Positions 55,572 through 64,000 of a DNA stretch of 64,000 bases are shown here, piece after piece (within the stretch, counting starts at the first letter, position 1; each line of letters starts with the position of its first letter). A program made the position numbers and the translations under genes. Below the pieces are notes generated by a model. That model was not told where the DNA came from. It did not search any database and was given only the letters and a program-made list of their open reading frames with translations. The stretch lies in the NCBI GenBank assembly GCA_030770535.1, contig JASVEC010000015.1, positions 868,001-932,000 on the forward strand, read 5' to 3'. This DNA comes from Batkoa obscura (lineage: Eukaryota; Entomophthoromycota; Entomophthoromycetes; Entomophthorales; Batkoaceae).

Positions 55572-56811
55572 TTACAAAAAGGACATATACATAGATAGAT
55601 ACTCCTTTTCCATTCTTAAAAAGATCCAAAAAAACCTACGAAACAGCTCCAATAATTCCAACAAGAAATCAGTAATTGGGGATTGATTAATATGACTGCT
55701 TTGGGTTAATTTTAATACCCAAGTAATACGTAATAATAAATTGATAACAACAATTATATAATAAATTATTGGTTCTTTAAATAACAATTCTCGGTTTAGT
55801 ATGTTGTATTTATTACTGCTATAGGTTGCTACGCTGTCATAATTGTCATCGTTATTATTGATATTCCTATACTCATTGTTATTCCTCCATTTAAAATAGA
55901 GGTCCCAATCCATGACTAGATCCCAATAAAAGGAATAGAGAGAATTAAACATAATGAAAACTAACCATAGATAAAATAGCCAATAATTAAGAATCAACTC
56001 CTCGTTATAAATCAATTTTGAAATAATTGGAGATAAAAAGATAACGGGGAAAGCAGAAGCATATTTTAATGCGTTAGATAAGTGTTTATATTGCTTCTCA
56101 TTATTATTAAAAAATTCAATACAACATTGCTTCAACCTTAAAAAAAAGGGAATGGCTATTATCAATGGAGTTAATATTTCATTATATAATAGTAAACTTT
56201 TGTTCGTGTTGTTGAAAATGGTGAGCCAAGTTAAGGAAAATAAATCGCCAAGAATGCGGGAATAACTAGTTAACATATCCGCCAATAAAACTTCTGAAAA
56301 TAATATTGTTGAGTTGTAGTTGCAAAATACAATTTTATAAACTAATCTAGATAAATAAATAAGTATGTATTAACTATATATTAACTAAAACTTACTTTAG
56401 AAAATAGTATCTTTCTTGTTTAAAAAAATAGTCAACTGGCATTAGCAATAAAAGTAGTGATAAAAATATAGATAATAGAAATACATGAGAAATAGAAAAT
56501 TGCCATTGAGGATCAGACTCCAAATTGATTTTTACATTATTTAATAAATAGAAATTAAAATAAAATAAGGACGGTAAAAATATACCTAAAAATAGATAAA
56601 TAAATATCTTCTTTAACTTCTTATCTAAGGTTATATCCTCTTCATTATTGGTAGGTGCAGTGTTAAATATTCTGCCATAATTGATATTGTAGTTTGATAG
56701 TCCTTTTAAATTCAAAGAATATAATAAAGGTCCTAAAAATATTAAAAATAATACTCTTAAAGGTACTGGAAAGATGATTTCTATACTCGTTAAGATCCTG
56801 TCTTTCTTCAT
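55572..56811 (-). CDS. EXS-domain membrane protein, ERD1-like
   Basis: Two exons, about 390 residues, starting MKKDRILTSIEIIFPVPLRV, with no SPX domain. The intron (CTAAA|GTAAGT...ATCTAG|ATTAG) joins RYYFLK to LVYKIVFCNYNSTILFSEVL and then LLADMLTSYSRILGDLF, the Asp-x-Leu-Thr-Ser...Gly-Asp block of EXS domains. Later spans include NYWLFYLWLVFIMFNSLYSFYWDLVMDWDL, the family's aromatic Trp-Asp segment, shown in part. Length and lack of SPX match ERD1 rather than SYG1/XPR1. Yeast Erd1 recycles phosphate from the Golgi lumen and helps retain Golgi enzymes and ER residents. An Asn-rich loop (NNNEYRNINNNDDNYDS) is an insertion. Confidence 0.75.
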
Positions 56812-57044
56812 TATATATTATTTAGTTAATGAATTGTTATTTATTTATTATTTATTATTTATATGTTATAAAAAAAGATCCCAAGATAAGTAAAGTAATT
56901 AAAAAATATACCAAAAAGATAAATTAACTTTCACCAATAAATAGCATAAACTAAATTTTCAACCTAGATGGTTACAACTAATTGGTTTAAATTAAACAAA
57001 AAATATGCAAACACAAATTTATTTTTAGCTCAATAGTTTAATAT

Positions 57045-58426
57045 TTATATAGGAAAGCCCTGGCTATTTATTAAACCAGAATTAGTCTCATGTGGCCCAT
57101 TCCCTTTACTGGTTAAACTTCTAGAGTAGTTATCCTGAAGCACTTTTAAACTTTGTAAAGCGACTAGATTACTAAATTTTTCTTTATATAAAGCATAAAA
57201 ATGAAACATCTTTTGAGTAACAATGGCTACCTAAAGAAAACGAAAAAAAATTAAAAATACATCACAATAAATTTTACAACTTAAAGATAATTTATTACCT
57301 CTTCCAAATCTACTTGAATTTCAATAAACCAACTTTGTATTTTTTCCATGGTTTCCAAATTTTGTGTTTTATTAATTAGCATTTCTTCCTGCTTTGGTAA
57401 CACCATATAGATAGCTGTTACCGCTAACAAGTGCGGTGAATGACAAAGTATAACATCGGTCATATACATATCGTTGATAATATACCTTAAAATAAAATTA
57501 ACGGCTTCAATTCATTATTTCTGTTTTTGTGATTATTATTAAGATTCGTCACTTACCAAGCTAATTGTAGATTATTTTGATCAATGGGTACAGTTTGTAA
57601 ATATCTAAACAAATGAAATAAAAAGTTAATTAAAAAAACATTAAAAAACACACAGCAATATTCCAAACTTACAAAGAAAATGGATGATATGGATGAAATG
57701 GTGTTAAATAACATTCTAATTCTTGTAATAAATAAAATTCAAAATCGGCCAAATCCGAAGTATCGTAAGGTAACTTTATACTGGGTTCACTTTCTAAACA
57801 ATTTTTTCATTTTAAATCTTATTTTATAATATTTAACTCGGATTCCCGATAATTACCTTGAAAAGCAGTAATAGATTCGGTCATTACATTCGTTATATGA
57901 TAAGGATATTCATCTACTTTACCAGCTACATACATGCATGTGGTAGCTACTAAACAAGGTTCTGTATCACAAAAGCTATTTCTATATATATCAAATTAGT
58001 TTAGTTATAAAGCATAAAACTTGAAACTCGATTCTTACTTAGTATAGAACCTTTTAAAAAACATGATGCTTGTAGCTATATGTTTTTGTCGAATAAGTAA
58101 TCTTTGGCCAATTCGAGTTAACACTAATCCATTAAAAAATGTTAATATAATCAATATAATCAATGTAATCAACATAATCAATCATTTCTCTTTACTTCAT
58201 TAAAAATTCTACTCTATTTAAATACTTACTATTAGCAAAATAAGTATGAATCATTGTATATTCATCTTTCGTTGTAAATTTCAAATCTTTACTGGGTCCG
58301 GTTAGACTCAAAACCTCTTTAAATGTCCATCGTTTACTTTAAAGAGATTTACTTAATTCCTTTTTATTATGATACAGTGCTGATAATGATTTACTATTGT
58401 GAAGATTCCCAATAATTACTTGCCAT
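57045..58426 (-). CDS. SSN8: Cyclin C (Ssn8/Srb11), Mediator CDK8 module
   Basis: About seven exons. The tiny first exon from ATG 58426, MASNYWESSQ, is spliced (CAATA|GTAAAT...TTAAAG|TAAACG) to YKRWTFKEV and DLKFTTKDEYTMIHTYFAN, matching the cyclin C start (MAGNFWQSSHY...). The next exons give IGQRLLIRQKHIATS, a cyclin-box segment, then EPCLVATTCMYVAGKVDEYP, DLADFEFYLLQELECYLTPF and HPYHPF, then DQNNLQLAWYIINDMYMTDV and the second cyclin fold with IEIQVDLEE. Cyclin C activates Cdk8 to repress or tune RNA polymerase II transcription and reacts to stress. All hallmark segments are present. Exon borders in the middle are by eye. Confidence 0.88.
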
Positions 58427-58961
58427 TTTTAGTAGATAAAAATTGAAAAATCCATTTTTGATTTTATGAATATTGTGAAAATGACTAGCTTTTTTAGTAC
58501 AGCCAATAAAATAGACTTGAAAACATGAATTTGAATGTCTTTTTGTCCCTTCCTTATAGAGTTATAAAATTAAAATATTAAAAACATTGAAAAACATCAC
58601 CACATGGATAAATTTATTGTTCTTGTAGTTTATTCTTGCACTTTCAAGTATTAAATAATAATTAATTCGCTTTAACAAGCAACTAGACTACTTGAATTAT
58701 TTTATATAAATATTGTTTTAACTAAAATTTATTATTGAAAAAATCGCTAACTTTCACCTAATAAATACTCTTTAAACCTAAAAAATCCTTCTTTCATTCT
58801 CTTAATAGCCCCTTTTATTAACCTCATCTTTCAAAACAAAATCAGACTACTTTATGTTCTAATTGGACTTATAAGTTAGAAATTAAAAATTAAAAAGTAA
58901 ACATATCAGTTTTTGTTTAGCAAATTTTTCACTTAATAGTACCTAGAAATTAGACAAACAA

Positions 58962-59039
58962 ATGAAGAAGAAGTCCCAATTTGTTATTTACTCCTTATTC
59001 ATTCTTTTAGTATTTGATGTAAGATCATATCATCTCTAA
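58962..59039 (+). other. Orphan signal-peptide-like mini-ORF
   Basis: ATG at 58962: MKKKSQFVIYSLFILLVFD, then GTAAGA, a good splice donor, and a stop if unspliced. No downstream exon could be fitted, so this is probably a broken gene start or chance. Confidence 0.2.
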
Positions 59040-59725
59040 AGATTGGATCTGAATAAATGTCCTAACTTCATATTAAACCAATTGGCTTATTAATGAGATA
59101 GAACATATAAATGAATTAAAAATAAATTATGTTTTTAATAGTAACTCAACATCTTCGAAATTGAAATGTTTATAAAACATATTGTAAAGAAAAAAGAGAC
59201 AACATAATGACCATATTTATAACCACATAATAACCACTTATTGTCTTTTTTATTTATAATTTTATTTTAAATATTTCAGTTATAAAACCTTATCATCTTA
59301 TTTTTCGTTGTTGATATAATATCTCCACAGAATCTCCACTATAAATAACTGCCCATTTCATTGGATATTAATAATTTTCTAAAGAAATTAATTTGTCCTT
59401 AAATTCTTTATAAAGTAATTCTATGACTTGTTATTACCAGAATTTTTTATTAAAGAGTAATTAATTATTTTTTTCAAATGTCAATAGTTAAAAGAAGAAT
59501 TTAAAAAGTTATTATTAGCAACAAATCATTAGATAGTATGTGCTTACTTGAAGCATTTTAATTCGATCAAATTATGGAGCTAAGTTTCCAAGAGATTCCA
59601 AGAGTGATTAAAGACAATAAAAATTCGATTAAAAGAAGTGGTTGAATACTAATTAAGCTTAGGTAAATATCTAAAAAAAGACAGCAAATGATTTAATCTC
59701 ACTAATAAATATACAACGATAATAG

Positions 59726-59736
59726 TATATAAATAG
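59726..59736 (+). promoter_or_regulatory. TATA-like box of the GH17 gene
   Basis: TATATAAATAG about 102-112 bp upstream of the ATG at 59838. Confidence 0.35.
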
Positions 59737-59837
59737 AACCCATAACTATTTACTTTAATTTTTCAAAAATAAGCTATTGAATTTTTGTTTTTTTCTTACT
59801 ATAAACTAATACATCTCATATCATATAATCTTTAATT

Positions 59838-60871
59838 ATGGTTAAATTATCTCAAATCATTACATTACTTGCTTTGACTGTTGCTGGTAACATGTCAAAA
59901 AAATGTACCAGTAAATCAGATAGTAATGTACCTACTAGTATTCCAAGTAATGGAGGCAATAATACTAGCTCCAGCGTTGCTACCCCAAGTCAAACTAGTA
60001 CCACTGCTATTACTCAACCAACTGGTACCCCAGTTCAAGCTGATATCTATGGTTTAGGCTATAATGCTAAACATTCCGATGGCCAATGCCCTCAAGTTGA
60101 TAAAGTTGTAACGGATTTTAAAACAATGCAACAAATTACATCTCGTATTCGTACTTTTGGCTTAATGGATTGTAATCAAGGTGAATTATTAGTTCAAGCT
60201 GCTGAAAAGACTGGTATGCAAGTATCCCTTGGTATGTTCTTAAATCAATATCCTGCTGAATTTAATAATGAATTTGGTAAGCTTAAGGATTGATTACTCG
60301 TTATCGTTCCACTTTTGAAAAATATATCCCAGTCATTATTGTTGGTAGTGAAACTTTATATCGTAAAGAGCTTAATTTTGATGAATTAGCTGTTTATATT
60401 AAACAAGTGAAACAATATGTTCAAGTAGAACAAAAATTAAACATTAAAATTACCACAGCTGATACAAAAGATCAATGGTATCCACATGCTACTTTAGAAG
60501 CAGTTGATTTTATGATGGTTAATGCTTATCCTTATTGGGAATCGATTCCAGTAGAACAAGCTATTGATCATTTATTCCAAACTATTGGTAAAGTTAAGGG
60601 AGCCACTCAGCAAAGTGGTAAACAATTTGTATTAGGAGAGACTGGATGGCCTATTGGCGGAGATAAAATGGGCAATGCTATTCCATCCAAAGACAATCAA
60701 TTGTTATACTTTAATCAATTTTATTGTCGTGCTAAGAAAGAAAACTTACCTTATTATTGGTTCTCTGCCTTCGATGAATCTTGGAAACAAAATGAAACTA
60801 GATCAGATTGGGGTATCTTTAAAGAAGGTGGTGTTGTCAAACAAGGTTATCAACTTCCACCTACTTGTTAG
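59838..60871 (+). CDS. GH17 cell-wall beta-1,3-glucanase/transglycosylase, with one apparent frame break
   Basis: A secreted GH17 enzyme of about 344 residues. Signal peptide MVKLSQIITLLALTVAG; a Ser/Thr linker to about residue 65; then the barrel: DIYGLGYNAKHSDGQCPQVD, RIRTFGLMDCNQGELL, VGSETLYRKEL with the acid/base Glu, VNAYPYWESIPVEQA, and FVLGETGWPIGG with the nucleophile Glu. It ends AFDESWKQNE...DWGIF, as in yeast Scw4/Scw10. At about 60288-60294 the frame changes by one base: GKLKD should continue LITRYRSTFEKY, but one T appears to be missing in GGATTGATT. No intron fits. Both halves are otherwise intact, so a recent mutation or an assembly indel is likely. Confidence 0.8.
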
Positions 60872-61336
60872 TTATTTTTTTATAATATTTAAAAAAATAA
60901 AAGTTTTATTAAATATTATTCATTCTAATATATTATACTTGTTTTATTATTTATTATTTTATGTTTTTACATTATTTTTGTTTTAATATTATCAGTATTA
61001 ATATTATCACTTAATGAATGAATAATAATAAATAACCGTTCAATAGGTTACTTAACTAATTTACTTAGAGAATCTCAAATTAATTAGTGATTTTAGTTTT
61101 ACTATAAATAACTTTGGGATTTTGTTAGCAAACTTACCAAATCCCCAGCCAAGCCCCTAGCTAAACTCAAGATTTACTGTTTTATTAAACTAAGCAAGAT
61201 CTTAATTTTGCAAATAACGAATAATATAATGACATTTAATTTATTAAAATCATACTATTTAAAAAAATTACATTGATAATATAAAACAAATAAAGAATGT
61301 TTATTTTCTAATTAAATTAAATTTTTATTTTAAAAT
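60872..61336. other. Intergenic between GH17 and ERO1
   Basis: AT-rich, no feature supported beyond the flanking UTRs. Confidence 0.5.
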
Positions 61337-63774
61337 ATGAGATTAATGGATTATTATACTAAATTACAATCTTTAAAAAATTATTTATTTATAATTTTAT
61401 TACTCTTATTTTTCACTTGTTTACCATTGTATGCCACTATTGACACTACTCAGCATGATGAATTTGTTAAAGAAGTATTGGAAAAAAAGCCTGGAGTTGA
61501 TTATTGCAGGGTAAGTTAAAGTAACTTATATTAACTCATAATAATATAATACAATGTAATATAAAAGATATCCTCGAATATCACCGAATAATCTTGAATA
61601 ATATGACATTAAATTGAATAAAGAATTAAAGGAAAGAAATCACTAACAAGAACTATTTTTTATTAGCCTCCAGGGATGATCCATGATTCGTGTTGTGATT
61701 ATAAAACAGTTGAAGAAATCAATAGTAATTTGTTACCCTTAATTCATAATTTGCTAGAAACTCCTTTTTTCTCACATTACAAAGTAAGTTTTGTTAGCTA
61801 TTTTATTTTAAAGAAAGATGATCTATTTTTTATATTCAATTGTTGATTTTTAATAATATTTTATATTACTTTTAGATCAATTTACATAAACAATGTCCAT
61901 TTTATAATGCCAATGAATTATGTTCTCGTGTAGATTGTAGTGTAAGTACTTTAGATGAAAGTGAAGTACCTGCTACTTGGTTAACTGAAAAACTAAGTCA
62001 AGTGGATATGGGGATTGGTAGAATGGTGAGTTTATTATTTTAATAATAATAATATGTAATGAATAAAATATCGGATATTAATAAATTAATTTGATTATTT
62101 TTTAGGGGTTAAAACAAATTAAGAAATGTACATATACAGATAAAGATTTTTGTGTATTAGAAGATGAAGAATCGGATGGTAATTAATTATATCATTTAAT
62201 GTAGAACTTGTTATTAATCCATTTATAACTTTAATATAATAGAAGGACAATATGTTAATTTATTAAAAAATCCAGAACGGTTTACAGGTTATGGGGGTGA
62301 CTCCGCAGCCCAAGTTTGGAAAGCAATATATGAAGAAAACTGTTTTAATTTTTTAAATGAAAAAGAAAATTCATTAACATCAAACTTAATGTCCAATGAT
62401 TTATTGATGGGATTATGTAAAGAAAAAAGAATCTTTTATAGATTGATTTCAGGTGAGTGTTAAGAGATAAATACTATTATAATATTGTAATTGTATTATT
62501 AATTATTAATTTTGTCTTAGGTTTACATGCTTCCATTTCAACTCATATTTGTTCAGATATTATAATACAAAAACAGAATCTTGGGTAAATTAAATTTCTA
62601 CTTTTTATCAATATTTTGAATTCAAATATGAACTTTATTAATATAAGTAATTAGGAACCTAATTTAGAATGTTTTATAAGTCGAGTCGGTTCTCATCCCG
62701 ATAGATTAGAAAATATGTATTTTAATTATATGTTGCTATTAAGAGCAGTAACTAAAGTTACTAAATATTTGGAAAATTATCAATATTGTTCATTGGACCA
62801 AGAACAAAATTCAAGTATTAAGGTAAGTACTATTAAGAATAGAGAGTTAGTTGATGTAATAGAAATATTAATCTAATTTCAAAACTATAGGAGTTATTAA
62901 GTAATATCAAAACCCATGCTAAAAATTGTCCAGCTACTTTTGATGAGAACAATCTTTTTGTTAATAAAGATGCTAAAGTAAGTATTATTATTATTAATTA
63001 ATTCTTTTTTTATTAGTAATTTTTACCTTATATTAAATCTAGCTCCTTAAAACCGAATTTAAACAACATTTTCGAAATATCTCACAAGTCATGGATTGTA
63101 TTGGTTGTCAAAAATGTCGATTATGGGGTAAAATTCAAACTGGAGGTAAATTCCAAATTATAGTTATAATAATTAAACGAACATTTATTAACCTTCTTTA
63201 TTTTTAATTTAGGTTTTGGTACTGCCTTAAAAATATTATTTTCTTATGAAGAAAAGAGTTTGAAGTAAGTGAAGAATTTCAATCTATTTTTTATAGAATT
63301 GTATTAATATATTTATTTATTTATTTATGTGTATAGTCCTAAAAGAAATCCGGATTTATTTAAAAAAACAGAAATTGTAGCTTTATTTAATACCTTTGGT
63401 AGATTAGCTGAATCTATTGCATCCGTGGAAATGTTTAGAGAGATGTATTTGAAGAAATATAATTTTGAAAAAGATGAAAAGAAGACTTCAAAGAAAGAAA
63501 ATGGATATGAAAAAAAGACTCAAAAGAGTGAAGATGTAAAAGAAAATAAGAGGACGATAGTGAATATGGTTTTGAAAAGAAAGATGTCAATAAGAATGAA
63601 AGTAATCAAAATATGAAAGATGAAACTACGATGGACAAAAAGAATAGTTCTATTTATAGTCAAGTGATTCATTTTATTCTGAATTCACTTGAATCAACTA
63701 TGGACTATGTTGATTCAAGAATTCCCACTTTAAAATATTATCGTAATCTTTGGATTAAATCTATACTTAGTTAA
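61337..63774 (+). CDS. ERO1: ER oxidoreductin Ero1
   Basis: About eleven exons from ATG 61337 with an N-terminal hydrophobic signal/anchor ([19 protein letters not shown]). Ordered Ero1 blocks: [99 protein letters not shown], and the FAD-proximal active site [14 protein letters not shown] followed by [10 protein letters not shown]. Ero1 oxidises protein disulfide isomerase using FAD and oxygen, driving disulfide formation in the ER. The last exon ([20 protein letters not shown]) is followed by a Lys/Glu/Asn-rich tail. Between about 63480 and 63560 the frame changes by one base; the next frame continues through [20 protein letters not shown] to the stop at 63774. If not an assembly error, the tail is truncated at about 63616. 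Confidence 0.9.
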
Positions 63775-63916
63775 TTTGACACTATTCTTATACTTCATAT
63801 CTTATTTTTGTTTTTTAAATAAAATTCAATTTCTTATTTTATTGATTTAATAGTTAAATTAATTTTATTAATGTTAATATTAATAAAAATAGGAAGAAAT
63901 AAAAAATATTTAATTT

Positions 63917-63937
63917 ATTATTATTATTATTATTATT
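63917..63937. repeat. TTA trinucleotide microsatellite
   Basis: Seven TTA units in the 3' flank of ERO1; no gene lies beyond it to the window end. Confidence 0.8.
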
Positions 63938-64000
63938 AAACTTCTTTAAATTAATTTATTAAAACTTTAGTTAACTTTAATACAGTAACTTATTATCAAC

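Larger units (their letters stand above)
58427..59837. other. Intergenic, 1.4 kb
   Basis: AT-rich. It contains a 25-codon frame at 58962-59039 resembling an isolated signal-peptide exon. No complete gene was found. Confidence 0.4.

Noticed and set aside
58553-58605. Possible ninth repeat copy (AACATCACCACATGG)
   Set aside because: Only about 15 bases resemble the family end; the core and opposite end are missing.
1-64000. Clustered secondary-metabolite or defence system
   Set aside because: No synthase, cytochrome P450 group, nuclease or toxin-like set lies together; the genes are ordinary, individually transcribed and mostly housekeeping.

Overview
This window looks like nuclear DNA of an AT-rich, intron-rich fungus. 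It carries small spliceosomal introns (about 34-100 nt, mostly GTAAGT/GTAAAT...TAG), three kinds of nuclear-type tRNA, and a typically fungal gene set: an Iks1-type kinase, Gos1, cyclin C, Bol2, an ERD1-like protein, a GH17 cell-wall glucanase, an AzgA purine permease, tyrosinase and Ero1. A succinate dehydrogenase assembly factor (SDHAF3) implies respiring mitochondria and argues against the anaerobic AT-rich gut chytrids. My inference is an early-diverging AT-rich lineage such as Entomophthoromycotina (Conidiobolus-like); the sequence alone does not prove this. No plasmid, phage, CRISPR, rRNA or virus-like element was seen.

Layout. 0-15.6 kb is a dense housekeeping block: a partial unknown gene, a CUE/NPF ubiquitin-adaptor gene, a HEAT-repeat PSMD5-like proteasome chaperone, the Golgi SNARE GOS1, an NADH-type fumarate reductase fused to cytochrome b5, tRNA-Val, a CLASP-type TOG-domain protein and an AzgA permease. 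15.6-26.6 kb is looser: a membrane protein, a 236-bp inverted-repeat element, an MFS transporter, tRNA-Lys, a tandem pair of 3-mercaptopyruvate sulfurtransferase genes, and DJ-1. 26.6-35.6 kb is gene-poor: one small membrane protein, decayed coding-like DNA, a 2.47-kb DNA transposon with terminal inverted repeats and a likely target-site duplication, tRNA-Cys, and several copies of a ~100-bp repeat. 35.6-51 kb is dense again: a GON4-like SANT protein, SDHAF3, a fatty acid elongase, an Iks1-like kinase whose 3' end is tandemly duplicated, BOL2, a bacterial-type lipase, a second identical tRNA-Cys, a secreted protein and tyrosinase. 51-64 kb holds a DUF2306-like membrane protein, a Thr/Ser/Asp-repeat wall protein, an ERD1-like EXS protein, cyclin C, a GH17 glucanase and ERO1.

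Several genes serve the secretory pathway and cell surface (GOS1, ERD1-like, ERO1, ELO, GH17, repeat protein, tyrosinase, lipase). Several act in redox or sulfur metabolism (fumarate reductase, sulfurtransferases, BOL2, DJ-1, SDHAF3). They are spread like ordinary eukaryotic genes rather than in one cluster.

The most unusual signals are: (1) an eight-copy ~100-bp MITE-like family with TGGGGATG-type ends and a small internal hairpin that pairs in seven copies; (2) a DNA transposon with an unfamiliar DDE-like transposase; (3) a 633-bp tandem duplication of the kinase 3' end in which each copy has a different single-base frame change; (4) the patchwork sulfurtransferase pair, one copy lacking 12 codons near the substrate site; and (5) isolated one-base frame breaks in three otherwise well-preserved genes, which may be assembly indels. 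Exon joins were worked out by eye from splice signals and reading frame.
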